Counted from the first letter of the stretch, positions 7,543-15,961 are shown. The stretch is 64,000 nucleotides of DNA from an uncultured Eubacteriales bacterium (GCA_900315595.1 OMZQ01000004.1:1-64000), one strand, 5' to 3'. The notes: generated by a model not told the origin, from the sequence alone. Translations and numbers: made by a program.

Positions 7543-8310
7543 GTGAAGCAGATGACTGAGAAAATCACAGTGTTGGATCATGGGATTCGGCTGGTGGGGA
7601 TCTTGGAGCGGGCTGCGGAGGAGCGGGGGCCGCTGGTGATTGTGCTGCATGGCTTTACCAGCTCGAAGGACCGGAACCACACGGTTGCGGCCTGCGAAGC
7701 GATGCGGGAGGCGGGATTCGCGACCTTGCGCTTCGATCTGTACGGCCACGGCGAGAGCGGCGGGGAATTCCGCAAGCATACGCTGGACAAATGGATCTCC
7801 AACACTCTGGCGATGATCGACTACGCCGAAGGTCTGGATTTCGTCACAGAAATCTGGCTTTCCGGCCATTCCCAGGGCGGCCTGACAGCGGCGCTGGCTG
7901 CGGGAAAGGAACCCGAGCGCGTCAAGGGCTTGATTCTCCGGGCTCCCGCCTTTATGATTCCCCGATGCGCCAGAGAAGGCAATATGCTGGGGGTCCGGTT
8001 TGACCCTGCCAATATCCCGGAAGCGTTTCCAACCATCAAGGGCCTGACGCTGGAGGCCGGGTACGTCCGCTCCGCCCAGGCGATTCACGTGGAGGAGGCC
8101 ATTGACGCCTTCCCCGGCCCGGTGCTGCTGCTCCACGGAGAAGCGGACGACGTGGTTCCGCTCCGGGACGTTGCGGCGGCTGCGGAGCGCTACAAAAGCT
8201 GCAAGCTGGAGCTGATCCCAGGCGAGACCCACCACTTTGACCGGGCGCAGGAGCAGATGAAGAATCTCATTCGGAGCTGGCTGGAGCAGCAAACCGGGAA
8301 AGCGCGGTAG
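7543..8310 (+). CDS. Alpha/beta hydrolase (serine esterase or acylglycerol lipase type)
   Basis: The 255-residue protein has the alpha/beta hydrolase fold: an HGFTSSKDR oxyanion region near residue 37, nucleophile elbow G-H-S-Q-G near residue 108, an acid in HGEADDVVP near residue 204, and catalytic His in ETHHFD near residue 232. It is probably a cytoplasmic esterase. The GTG at 7543 has GGAAGG six bases upstream; the ATG at 7552 is the alternative start. The frame is open upstream because it is fused to a metallophosphoesterase remnant, but the fold begins only at the chosen start. Base composition returns to the GC-rich norm here. Confidence 0.85.
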   Translation: MKQMTEKITVLDHGIRLVGILERAAEERGPLVIVLHGFTSSKDRNHTVAACEAMREAGFATLRFDLYGHGESGGEFRKHTLDKWISNTLAMIDYAEGLDFVTEIWLSGHSQGGLTAALAAGKEPERVKGLILRAPAFMIPRCAREGNMLGVRFDPANIPEAFPTIKGLTLEAGYVRSAQAIHVEEAIDAFPGPVLLLHGEADDVVPLRDVAAAAERYKSCKLELIPGETHHFDRAQEQMKNLIRSWLEQQTGKAR

Positions 8311-8463
8311 TTTTCAGCCCTTGTTCCGGATACTCCGGCACAATACAACATGCCCCAGCATCTGCGCGTGTGAGGCGCGTTGGCGGCCTGTGTGGGCTTT
8401 TCACGAGATAGGAGGGGAACTCTACCCTACCGCGAGAACGGAAACAGAAAGGGGCACCCCATC

Positions 8464-9102
8464 ATGAAAAAGACGATTGAATTATCCGATCTAACAGACA
8501 CCTTCCAGGCGGTGGCAGAAGGCGGAAACGGCCATGATTACGTAGATCTTGGTCTCTCCGTAAAATGGGCGACCATGAATCTCGGCGCCGCGAAGATCAG
8601 CGATCCCGGCGGCTATTACGCGTGGGGGGAGACCGGGAAGAAAGACGATTACTCCTGGGGGGCCATTCAGCATGGAAGCTCCGCGGACGCCCTGACAAAA
8701 TACAATTTTGCGGATGGCGGCCTCAGTCTGGAAGCGGCGGACGATGCAGCCGCTGCGAATTGGGGCGGAGCCTGGCGCATTCCCACAAGCGCGGAATGGG
8801 AGGAGCTGTGCGACAAACGGAACTGCAAATGGGAGTGGACAAAGCTCGAAAACACGCCGGGATACAAGATCACCGGCAAAAAGGCGGGTTTTACGGACAA
8901 AAGCATTTTCCTCCCGGCGGCAGGGTATTTCCGCGGCTGTTCGATAGAAGGTGCGGAATCGTCCGGCTATTACTGGTCGGCAACCCGCAATCGGCCCTTC
9001 GAAGACCGCGCGATTTGCCTCTTCTTTATTCCAACCTTCATCGGGATCGGCAACAACGGGTTCCGCAACGGCGGATTTACGATCCGCCCGGTCATGAAAT
9101 AG
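8464..9102 (+). CDS. FISUMP-like (DUF1566-type) domain protein
   Basis: This 212-residue protein carries the pattern of the Fibrobacter succinogenes major paralogous domain: HDYVDLGLSVKWATMNLGA, YYAWGET, DDAAAANWGGAWRIPT, GYKITGKKAGF, IFLPAAGY and a final RPVMK. The domain is typical of secreted Bacteroidota proteins and resembles formylglycine-generating-enzyme and lectin-type folds. No signal peptide is visible here, which is unusual; the protein may be cytoplasmic. The ATG has AGAAAGGGG upstream. It sits in a group of small accessory genes with no clear operon partner. The function is unknown. Confidence 0.75.
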   Translation: MKKTIELSDLTDTFQAVAEGGNGHDYVDLGLSVKWATMNLGAAKISDPGGYYAWGETGKKDDYSWGAIQHGSSADALTKYNFADGGLSLEAADDAAAANWGGAWRIPTSAEWEELCDKRNCKWEWTKLENTPGYKITGKKAGFTDKSIFLPAAGYFRGCSIEGAESSGYYWSATRNRPFEDRAICLFFIPTFIGIGNNGFRNGGFTIRPVMK

Positions 9103-9137
9103 AACCGGCGGCTTTGCTGTAAGAGGAATGCATTGAG

Positions 9138-9335
9138 ATGGATACGCGAATCGAGCAATTTGTCATGGCCTATGGCGTGGAGCGGGATAACTGCGGCTGC
9201 TTTTTCCGCGCCGGAGCGGGCTATACGCTGCGCCCCGCAGAAACCGTCACGGCGAACAAGGAGTTCTGCGACTGTGAATTCGCCTGGACCTTCCGCCCAG
9301 GCGACTCTCAGAATCTGCAAAGGAGCCATTTATGA
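9138..9335 (+). CDS. Small hypothetical protein
   Basis: A 65-residue reading frame beginning MDTRIEQFVMAYG with a weak GAGG site about 11 bases upstream. It contains several Cys (CGC, CDC) and no family that I recognise. The stop overlaps the ATG of the following gene (9332), a layout typical of translational coupling, which is the main reason to accept it. A frame starting at 9133 overlaps the same bases and cannot be excluded. Confidence 0.45.
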   Translation: MDTRIEQFVMAYGVERDNCGCFFRAGAGYTLRPAETVTANKEFCDCEFAWTFRPGDSQNLQRSHL

Positions 9336-10078
9336 TGATATTCAAAAAAGGAAACTGCTGGCGATGCTGCTATGACCCGGAAACCGGCCTGTACACGGCG
9401 GAGATCGGAGGCGGACCCAATCATGATCTGTATGAGATCACAAAAGAGATCTTTGACCGGGTGGACGATCCCGACGTGAAATGGCCCACAAGTCTGATCT
9501 GCGAGGGCCGCCATCTGTATATGGCTGTGGATGACCGCTGCGGCCCGCCCTACACGGTGGTTCTGGACTCGGATTATCAGAAGCTCTGCCCCTGGGCGAA
9601 AACAAAAGTGTCCGGAACGGTCTGGGATGAGGACATGACGGACGCCGCCGTGGAGGTGTTCGCCAGCGAGGCCAAGAACCGCCCCCAGCGCCGCGCAAAA
9701 AAGGCGGCCCGGGAGAAACGGAACGCGGAAGAAGCCGCGGCACAAAAAGAACAGGAGACCGCCAAAGCGGAGACAGCCCCGCAGTCCGCCGCCGCGCCTT
9801 CCGCGGACGGGACGCCGCGGGACTTCAGCCGCCTGACCCGCTTCCTGCCCGTCCTGGAGACAGACGAGACCCTGTATGACGAAGAAAACGGGTACAGCGA
9901 CGTCGTGTTCCGTTTTATGGAGGAGCTGGAGCTTGCCTGCGAGAAGGAGCCGGAGAACGAGGGCCTGCAGAAGATGAAACGGATCTTCGATCAGGAAGAG
10001 AGCAGCCCCGGTTTCATTTTCCAACATTTGCCGGAGCTCCTTCGCGGGCTGAAGGCCCTGGAAGCGGAACAAGGGTGA
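9332..10078 (+). CDS. Hypothetical protein with Ala/Glu-rich linker
   Basis: A 248-residue protein that I do not recognise. Residues 1-100 form a compact domain (FKKGNCWRCCYDPETGLY...), residues 110-155 are a highly charged Ala/Glu/Lys linker likely to be helical or coiled-coil (RRAKKAAREKRNAEEAAAQK), and residues 165-245 form a second helical domain. The start has AAAGGAG seven bases upstream. No membrane segment or signal peptide is seen. It overlaps the small gene at 9138 by four bases and is followed by a tRNA-end remnant and a terminator. Confidence 0.65.
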   Translation: MMIFKKGNCWRCCYDPETGLYTAEIGGGPNHDLYEITKEIFDRVDDPDVKWPTSLICEGRHLYMAVDDRCGPPYTVVLDSDYQKLCPWAKTKVSGTVWDEDMTDAAVEVFASEAKNRPQRRAKKAAREKRNAEEAAAQKEQETAKAETAPQSAAAPSADGTPRDFSRLTRFLPVLETDETLYDEENGYSDVVFRFMEELELACEKEPENEGLQKMKRIFDQEESSPGFIFQHLPELLRGLKALEAEQG

Positions 10079-10158
10079 CGTTACATTCAAAAAGATTTGA
10101 AGGATCAGGCAGTAGAACAGGAACGGCAATAGAAGGTCTACGGCGGCGCCGCCGCCCT

Positions 10159-10259
10159 GTTCAAGTCCCGCAACCAAATACGATGACGCAAAAATCGGGC
10201 GACGCACAGGGCGTCTCCCGATTTTTGGTCCGAGTGTTTATAACGGATTTAACGAACAC
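10159..10259 (+). repeat. Remnant of a tRNA-Pro 3' junction (attachment-site-like)
   Basis: Bases 10159-10175 (GTTCAAGTCCCGCAACC) are identical to the T-arm and acceptor 3' part of tRNA-Pro at 30561-30577, read on the other strand. Bases 10231-10250 (CGAGTGTTTATAACGGATTT) match 19 of 20 bases of the sequence just downstream of that tRNA. Between them lie 55 bases here but 10 at the tRNA. No complete tRNA can be folded here. This may be a leftover integration junction. Confidence 0.6.
10190..10226 (+). terminator. Intrinsic terminator
   Basis: AAAAATCGGG (10190-10199) and CCCGATTTTT (10217-10226) pair, with inner CGACGC/GCGTC pairing, and end in a T-run. It lies inside the tRNA-junction remnant, where it adds most of the extra bases compared with the intact tRNA-Pro locus. 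Confidence 0.75.
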
Positions 10260-10315
10260 ACATAGGCAGCGGGCACATATTCCGTTTTCAAGTAATCAAA
10301 GAATATTTTCGCACA

Positions 10316-10345
10316 TTCGACAAGCTCGCCTCCTTCGGCTACAAT
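10316..10345 (+). promoter_or_regulatory. Probable sigma-70 type promoter
   Basis: TTCGAC (10316-10321) and TACAAT (10340-10345) are separated by 18 bases, 23 bases upstream of the start at 10369. Confidence 0.45.
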
Positions 10346-10368
10346 GTGGACGGAAGGAGGCGAACGCT

Positions 10369-10536
10369 TTGAAACGAGATAAACGATATTTGTATCTGGA
10401 TGATTTCGAGCACCGGCTGGCCATTACGGGGATGAGCCATTTTCGAAACTACCTGCTGCAGACAGGCAAACCAACAGAGGACGTGGACGCCCTTCTGCTT
10501 AAGCTGGTAAAGGCAAAGAGAAAACGTATTTCCTAA
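10369..10536 (+). CDS. Small mobile-element-associated protein
   Basis: A 55-residue protein starting at TTG, MKRDKRYLYLDDFEHRL..., with GGAAGGAGG ten bases upstream. The pattern RYLYLDD..E.RL...... followed by an AVD.LL.KL-like C-terminus recalls a small family common next to transposon and conjugative genes in Clostridia; its role is not known. A promoter (10316-10345) is placed correctly for it. The TnpV gene follows 66 bases on. Confidence 0.6.
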   Translation: MKRDKRYLYLDDFEHRLAITGMSHFRNYLLQTGKPTEDVDALLLKLVKAKRKRIS

Positions 10537-10602
10537 AAGAGAATTTCGTAGCAGGGCATATCCTGCACCGTATCAAAAACTGATTTTAAGGAGGACCGCA
10601 CC

Positions 10603-10950
10603 ATGCAAGAACTGACCTACCATTGGGAAGGAGACTACCTGATCCCGGACCTTGATCCGCCCGAAGCACCGAGGATCGGTAAGTACGGGACCATGCGACA
10701 CCATTACCTACGCTACCACCACCGCGGCATCTTCGATGGGATGCTTCTGAAAGGCACCCTCAACGATCACCTCCAGGAAATCGACCGTCAAGCCAACGAA
10801 ATGATGGAGCGTCTCACTACTCAGATAGTCCAAGCAGAAGGAGTTACTGAGCAACTCAAGGCTACCGACCAAATGGGATGGGTTAGGCACATGAACAACA
10901 TAAAAGAACGTGCAGAAGAAATTGCTAGAAGCGAGCTGATTTATCGTTAA
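10603..10950 (+). CDS. tnpV: TnpV-like transposon-encoded protein
   Basis: The 115-residue protein matches the TnpV family carried by Tn4451-like and related integrative elements: an N-terminal LTYHWEGDYLIPDL segment, IGKYGTMRHHYLRYHH, and the C-terminal AEGVTEQLKATDQMGWVRHMN signature. TnpV proteins are small, helical and of unknown biochemical role. The ATG has AAGGAGG upstream. Its presence, without the element's TnpX recombinase next to it, indicates that this end of the island derives from a mobile element. A strong terminator follows. Confidence 0.85.
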   Translation: MQELTYHWEGDYLIPDLDPPEAPRIGKYGTMRHHYLRYHHRGIFDGMLLKGTLNDHLQEIDRQANEMMERLTTQIVQAEGVTEQLKATDQMGWVRHMNNIKERAEEIARSELIYR

Positions 10951-10971
10951 TAAACATATAACAAACATATG

Positions 10972-11006
10972 GGCAGGGATGTCAAGCTACGTCCCTGCCT
11001 TTTTTT
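10972..11006 (+). terminator. Intrinsic terminator after tnpV
   Basis: GGCAGGGA (10972-10979) and TCCCTGCC (10992-10999) form a perfect stem followed by TTTTTTT. Confidence 0.9.
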
Positions 11007-11117
11007 GCTTTTTACTGGAAGATTCACCAAAAAGCGTTTGCAAATTGAATGAGACTTCAGATGTTGCAAATTATGACCATCATGGACATATACAAGGGAA
11101 AACGCAAAGATTACGCT

Positions 11118-11145
11118 TTGTTTTTGCGACAGATTGTGATATAAT
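11118..11145 (+). promoter_or_regulatory. Promoter of the RecQ-like helicase
   Basis: TTGTTT (11118-11123), 16 bases, then TATAAT (11140-11145) preceded by TGA, an extended -10. The helicase start lies 73 bases downstream. Confidence 0.6.
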
Positions 11146-11218
11146 TACAAAGAAAACTGGTACACCCAGTTTGTCATTAACGTATGATGAACAGCAGAAA
11201 AAGAAACGGAGAATGAAC

Positions 11219-14200
11219 ATGGACAAAGTGCTGCTGCAGGAAGTGTTTTTGCAGAAGGTTCATCAGTTTATAGCCAAAGCATCCGGAAAAACGATCCTGT
11301 TTTTCCGTGGTTTCTCAACCGATCAGATTGCACAGCTGATTTCCCACAGCAACGCAATTTTGCAGGATGACTCTCTATTATCTGACGGGCATCTGAATCT
11401 TGCGGGCTTGAACGATCGCTGGCTTGATCTTCTGACAGCTATGGCAACCGCCGACAGGCCGTTGGTTGGCTTTTTCGAGGAACTCCTTGTCATCCGAGAC
11501 TCTCTGTCCCGTGTTCGTGCAGACCATATCATCGTTGTCGAGAATAATATGCTTACTCCATGGACACCCAGCTGCATCCCCCAGACGCAGGCACTTGCGC
11601 TCTTTGATGCGCTGCAGGAAGAGCGTGAAATCCAGGACGAGCAGCTTCTGCTGTTGGCTGGTTTCTACATGGACGTAAAGTTGCTGGATAACCAGGCCCT
11701 GCTTCTTCCGCTCTCACCGGATAATCCCGGGATCGAATACATTCCTTTCTGGGCCGAAACTCCTGATCCCGTTGCGCTTTCTGAATGCGAGCAGATCGTA
11801 ATTGGCGGCGCAAAAGACTGGAAATACCGTCTGGATTTGTTGAACGGAGATGCAGCGCCGGCTATCTTCCTCCAGCATGGCGACAAGCTTGATCTTCGAC
11901 AGAAGGGGCTTGCGTCAGCATTGACTGCGCTTGGCGTCGATTGTTGCTTCGACGATCTGGAGAGATATACAAAGAAGGAAGCATATGACGAAACAGCATT
12001 TCTCCCTCTCCTGCGTCGATACTGGGGAGCGGGCGCCGCTTTTCGTCCGTTGCTGTTCTATCATGATCCGGACCGTTCGAGAGAAACAGAAACGATTTCC
12101 CAGGGAGTCATCATCGCAGAAATCGCCGCCCAATGCGAAAAGGCATTGAACGGTGACCGTTTCAGCAACGTGTTTATCACGGCGCCTACCGGCTCCGGAA
12201 AATCCATTCTGTTTCAACTCCCGGCGCTGTATCTCGCGGAGAAGTACAACCTTGTAACGATCGTGATTTCCCCTTTGATTGCATTGATGAACGATCAGGT
12301 CGATCAATTGCAGAGGGAGCGCGGCATTACGACTGCTGCATATATCAACTCCACAATGTCTATAGAAGAGCGCATGGAGGTAATCAGCCAAATTCACCGC
12401 GGCGAAAAATCCTTGCTCTATCTTGCACCGGAGCTTCTTTTGACCACCCATCTGCAAACCTTCCTGGGCGGCAGACGGATCGGAATGATTGTGATCGACG
12501 AGGCGCATACTGTGACCAGCTGGGGCAGAGACTTCCGTTCAGATTACTGGTTCCTCGGCGACTTTTTGAAAAAAGTCCGCAGAGACGGTATGTCCTTCCC
12601 GGTGCTCTGCCTGACTGCAACGGCTGTGTATTCCGGAGAGGATGATGTTGTAAACGATACCATCCAGGAGCTTGGCCTGGAGGAAACGATCATTCATCTT
12701 GGCAACGTGAAACGCACAAACATTGTTTTTGATATTGTGCATCACGAAAAGGACAAATTGACACGGCGGGTTGAAGATGAAAAGATAGATCTGACTCTGA
12801 CGCGTGTCAGAGACTTGGTGGAGCGTCAAGAGAAGGTGCTTGCCTATTTCCCGTACCGCAGCCAGGTGGATCAGGCATACGGCCAACTCAGCAAAGCAGA
12901 GCATATTCGTATGCGGCGGTATCACGGCCAGATGGCGACCGCAGAGCGGAAGCTGGTCGAGCAGGACTATAAAGACGGCACAGCCATGGGCCTACTTTGT
13001 ACCAAAGCGTTCGGCATGGGCATTGACGTAGGCGATATCCGACACGTGGTTCACTTTGCGCCTACCGGCACGCTGGCAGACTACGTTCAGGAGATTGGTC
13101 GTGCGGCACGAAGCCAGTCCATACAGGGCACGGCGCACATCGATTTCTTCCCCAGCGATCTCCGCTATGTTCGGGTACTCAACGGGATCTCCGAAATGCG
13201 CCAGTTCCAGCTGCGGGAAATGCTGAAAAAGCTTTGCCAGATTTATCAAATGAAAAATCGGCGCAATCTGCTGATTTCTGCAGATACCTTTTCCTACTTA
13301 TTCAAAGAAGACGAACTGGAAACCCGCACGAAATCCGGATTACTGCTTCTGGCAAAGGATTTGAGCAACAAATACAGCTTCCCGGTTCTCATTGTCCGAC
13401 CGAAGCCCATGCTGGCCAAGAACTATGTAAACGTCCCCTTTGAAATAGAAGAACAGTTCCTGAAAAAATACGGGGCTTACGCAAAGCTCCAGAAGGGCTC
13501 CAACAACCGCATCGTATCCTCCGGAAACCTCTCCCGCGCCTCCGATGTACGGATTTCCAGCGACGGCAACACCTATCTGGTTGATATGGCGGAGATTTGG
13601 GAAAACTGCTTCCCCGACCGTGCGTTCGGCATGTTCAAAATGCAGTTCTTCTCGGAAAAGCTGCGAAGCAGGAAGGGTGAGTACAGCATCTCTCCACGCG
13701 TTTTGGCTGAAATCCGGTATCACGACGACTTCGGCGCAGTGGACGAGAAGCTGTTTGCTATCACGCAAGCGATCGTAAAAGTCTTTGCAAACTATAAAAA
13801 CGCAGAGAAGAAGCAGTTTACCAGACAGGAGTTTGAAAACGCGCTGAAAACGGAACTGGACGAGAAGGTCATCGCGCACGAGAAGGTGTCCATGCTGTTA
13901 GAAGTGTTTTCGGAGAATGTGGATGAGACGGCACAGTTCACGCAGGTCCGGCGCACAGTTCGTGTCCTGCGCAAGCGCAAGCAGGTCGGCAGTGAAGAAA
14001 CGACGTATTTTGTCAGCAATCCGGCCTATGCGCAAATCCCGTCTTTGCTGCGCAGACTGCTGAACCAATGTGCGCCGAATCAAGGCGGGAACACGTTCCA
14101 CAGATACTATCCGCAGCTCCGGGATAAGGCCATTGAGATCATGCCGCTGCTCCGGGTTCTGGAGCTGCTAGACCTTGCAAGCTACGAAATCCGCGGCGGT

Positions 14201-14443
14201 GAAAAATCCGAGGTTTTCATCCGTATCAACGATCCATCCAAGCTGCTCCGGCTGGCGAATGAGAACTATTATAACAGTGTCCTGCACGCCATTCACAACC
14301 GACACCGCAGAAACGAACGGCTGCTCTTGGCCTTCTTCCTGACAGAGATGACGACCGAAGAGCGCTGGCACTTGATTGAGGAATACTTCCTCGGCAATGA
14401 GGCATACTTCTCGCAAGTTCTTGGCTTGCAGCCTGATGCTTAA
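11219..14443 (+). CDS. Large RecQ-type DEAH helicase with N- and C-terminal extensions
   Basis: A 1074-residue superfamily 2 helicase. Walker A is APTGSGKS near residue 321, motif Ia ISPLIALMNDQ near 350, the DEAH box near 424, motif III LTATA near 468, and motifs V/VI GMGIDVGDIRH...QEIGRAAR near 600-625, all close to RecQ. The first 310 residues and last 400 match no domain that I can name; typical RecQ zinc-binding and HRDC domains are not evident. The ATG at 11219 has GGAG seven bases upstream; the ATG at 11213 is too close to it. It is a single-gene transcript with its own promoter, less GC-rich than the chromosome, between tnpV and a small-gene cassette array. A DNA-repair or anti-phage role is plausible but not shown. 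Confidence 0.85.
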   Translation: MDKVLLQEVFLQKVHQFIAKASGKTILFFRGFSTDQIAQLISHSNAILQDDSLLSDGHLNLAGLNDRWLDLLTAMATADRPLVGFFEELLVIRDSLSRVRADHIIVVENNMLTPWTPSCIPQTQALALFDALQEEREIQDEQLLLLAGFYMDVKLLDNQALLLPLSPDNPGIEYIPFWAETPDPVALSECEQIVIGGAKDWKYRLDLLNGDAAPAIFLQHGDKLDLRQKGLASALTALGVDCCFDDLERYTKKEAYDETAFLPLLRRYWGAGAAFRPLLFYHDPDRSRETETISQGVIIAEIAAQCEKALNGDRFSNVFITAPTGSGKSILFQLPALYLAEKYNLVTIVISPLIALMNDQVDQLQRERGITTAAYINSTMSIEERMEVISQIHRGEKSLLYLAPELLLTTHLQTFLGGRRIGMIVIDEAHTVTSWGRDFRSDYWFLGDFLKKVRRDGMSFPVLCLTATAVYSGEDDVVNDTIQELGLEETIIHLGNVKRTNIVFDIVHHEKDKLTRRVEDEKIDLTLTRVRDLVERQEKVLAYFPYRSQVDQAYGQLSKAEHIRMRRYHGQMATAERKLVEQDYKDGTAMGLLCTKAFGMGIDVGDIRHVVHFAPTGTLADYVQEIGRAARSQSIQGTAHIDFFPSDLRYVRVLNGISEMRQFQLREMLKKLCQIYQMKNRRNLLISADTFSYLFKEDELETRTKSGLLLLAKDLSNKYSFPVLIVRPKPMLAKNYVNVPFEIEEQFLKKYGAYAKLQKGSNNRIVSSGNLSRASDVRISSDGNTYLVDMAEIWENCFPDRAFGMFKMQFFSEKLRSRKGEYSISPRVLAEIRYHDDFGAVDEKLFAITQAIVKVFANYKNAEKKQFTRQEFENALKTELDEKVIAHEKVSMLLEVFSENVDETAQFTQVRRTVRVLRKRKQVGSEETTYFVSNPAYAQIPSLLRRLLNQCAPNQGGNTFHRYYPQLRDKAIEIMPLLRVLELLDLASYEIRGGEKSEVFIRINDPSKLLRLANENYYNSVLHAIHNRHRRNERLLLAFFLTEMTTEERWHLIEEYFLGNEAYFSQVLGLQPDA

Positions 14444-14456
14444 CAATCGATAAATG

Positions 14457-14554
14457 GTCCCAGATGCCGCAAAACTGCCGCACCTGGGGCGGGTTTTGGC
14501 GATTGTGGAGTTTTTCTGCTTGAAATATATATATTATAATCGACTCAGGCGGGC
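14457..14554 (+). repeat. Terminator-promoter repeat, copy 1
   Basis: About 98 bases shared with copies at 15571 and 15962. It begins with a hairpin around CACCTGGGGCGGG (the left arm has decayed here), continues GTTTTGGCG...TTTTTCTGC, then an AT-rich block with TATAAT at 14535-14540, and ends CGACTCAGGCGGGC. It ends the helicase transcript and probably starts that of the gene at 14676. Confidence 0.8.
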
Positions 14555-14675
14555 AGCCTGATGCCGTTCGCACCCATAAACTTTTGAGGTAAATATATGG
14601 ATCTACCCGGAAAATCCTGTCTGTTTCCCGCCTGAAAATAATGCACCTAACGAGATATACAAGGAGGTCGCTGTA

Positions 14676-15032
14676 ATGGAAGAAGAATTTGAAGAAGAGT
14701 ATGAGCTTGAAGAAGAATGTGAGTTTGACGAATTAGCCGTAGATATCGACGAGGATCGCCTGACAGAGCTGTATCAGAAACTACTCACTTATGCAAAAGC
14801 AAATATCTTTTCTGTGCTTCCGAAAGAACTGGACGATGACCTGAAAAAAGCGGAAAAATGGTGCTTGCAGTACCATGACCCTGACTGGTCGCACCCGTTG
14901 TTCTACGTGGTCAGTTATTTGATGTATGAGCAAAAGCCTGGTGTGGATGTAGAAAAGATTCTGCCGCAGCTTGGCGCAACGCCGGAAGAAATTAACGAAA
15001 TCATGTGCGGACCTATTGAACTATATTGCTGA
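14676..15032 (+). CDS. Small very acidic protein, cassette gene
   Basis: A 118-residue protein whose first 30 residues are mostly Glu and Asp, followed by a helical domain (LTELYQKLLTYAKANIF...) and a C-terminal QLGATPEEINEIM segment. I do not recognise the family. The ATG has AAGGAGG nine bases upstream. It is the first gene of a two-gene cassette bounded by the terminator-promoter repeats at 14457 and 15571, with the next gene 36 bases on. Strong acidity and small size fit an immunity or inhibitor-type protein, but nothing in the sequence proves this. Confidence 0.7.
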   Translation: MEEEFEEEYELEEECEFDELAVDIDEDRLTELYQKLLTYAKANIFSVLPKELDDDLKKAEKWCLQYHDPDWSHPLFYVVSYLMYEQKPGVDVEKILPQLGATPEEINEIMCGPIELYC

Positions 15033-15068
15033 TATTCAAAGTAAGAAGAAACATTTGGAGGACTCACT

Positions 15069-15530
15069 ATGTGGACACAGGCTGGCTTTACCGTTGAATG
15101 CAAATCAGTTTCCGACGCTGAGCAGGCAGCACAGCTCATGAAAGCGTTTTTAAAAACCCGGAAGCTGTCGAATGACAACTGGGTAAAAGGAATTACTTTA
15201 ATAGAGTCAACAATCAAACTGGATGAGGACACCTATACCGTCTGGGAAGATTGGGACGGCTTGTTTGAGGTAATGTGCGAGAACGTCGAAGCCTGCTCAC
15301 CCGGTTTGATGCTCCGTGGAGAATCTGTCTTCTCTGAATCCACAGGCGGCAGAAATCAGGTTGCCTTCGAACGGACAGACGACGGAATTGTATTTGCTCG
15401 CCGTATGGAAGACTACGACGCCATCGTTCAAATGATGGAATCCGGGCTTGAGTTGGATGAAATCGCTGAGATTACCGGAATGGCGGTGGAAGAGATCGAA
15501 CAGATGATGGGCCTTGATGAGGACGAATAA
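15069..15530 (+). CDS. Small acidic protein, cassette gene
   Basis: A 153-residue acidic protein of unknown function. Residues 1-115 look like a mixed alpha/beta domain; residues 118-150 (YDAIVQMMESGLELDEIAEITGMAVEEIEQM) resemble a helix-turn-helix-like tail of the kind found at the end of Rpn-family nucleases and some adaptor proteins. The start has TTGGAGG upstream. It follows the gene at 14676 by 36 bases and is followed by repeat copy 2, so the two genes form one cassette. Confidence 0.7.
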   Translation: MWTQAGFTVECKSVSDAEQAAQLMKAFLKTRKLSNDNWVKGITLIESTIKLDEDTYTVWEDWDGLFEVMCENVEACSPGLMLRGESVFSESTGGRNQVAFERTDDGIVFARRMEDYDAIVQMMESGLELDEIAEITGMAVEEIEQMMGLDEDE

Positions 15531-15570
15531 GCCCTACTGATCTCAGACGTTTTTCATGTATCCCATATTT

Positions 15571-15671
15571 CCCGCCCCAGGTGCCGCAAATCCGCCGCAC
15601 CTGGGGCGGGTTTTGGCGTTTTTGAGGTTTTTCTGCTTGAAATATATATATTATAATCGACTCAGGCGGGC
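15571..15671 (+). repeat. Terminator-promoter repeat, copy 2 (best preserved)
   Basis: Perfect 14-bp stem CCCGCCCCAGGTGC (15571-15584) / GCACCTGGGGCGGG (15597-15610), T-rich tail, then the AT-rich block with TATAAT (15652-15657) and CGACTCAGGCGGGC. The hairpin ends the preceding two-gene cassette and the AT-rich part can start the next one. Confidence 0.85.
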
Positions 15672-15711
15672 GGACCTGCTCCCAAATACTTATCAGATTG
15701 AGGGGATCAAA

Positions 15712-15936
15712 ATGCATATTATTGTTGCTGACCACAAGGTAGCTCTTGTAACCGACATGGACGATGTTGCATGGGACATTTCACAGGATTGGCTGGCTAT
15801 GGGTATATGCAAGGAGGCTTATTGTTACGAACTTTATGAGGATGATTTTGACGAGAACGGCAAATATGTAACAGACGAAGGGGATACAATAACAATCGAA
15901 GATTGTAATAATGCAGAGCATGTAGGTGATTTCTGA
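15712..15936 (+). CDS. Small acidic protein, cassette gene
   Basis: A 74-residue acidic protein (MHIIVADHKVALVTDMDD...) ending in a Glu/Asp-rich segment with GDTITIEDC. No family recognised. The ATG at 15712 has GAGGGG nine bases upstream; an in-frame ATG at 15556 lies inside the repeat and is rejected. It is the only gene between repeat copies 2 and 3. Confidence 0.65.
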   Translation: MHIIVADHKVALVTDMDDVAWDISQDWLAMGICKEAYCYELYEDDFDENGKYVTDEGDTITIEDCNNAEHVGDF

Positions 15937-15961
15937 GTCTGTATCTTCGACCTGTGCTTTT

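Noticed and set aside
10156..10180. A tRNA gene at the tRNA-like 17-mer
   Set aside because: Only the T-loop and 3' acceptor side are present; upstream bases do not form a T-stem, anticodon arm or acceptor stem.
14597..14635. A 12-codon frame (MDLPGKSCLFPA) with GAGGT upstream, before the acidic cassette gene
   Set aside because: It could be a leader peptide, but there is no attenuator hairpin linked to it and nothing comparable after repeat copy 2.
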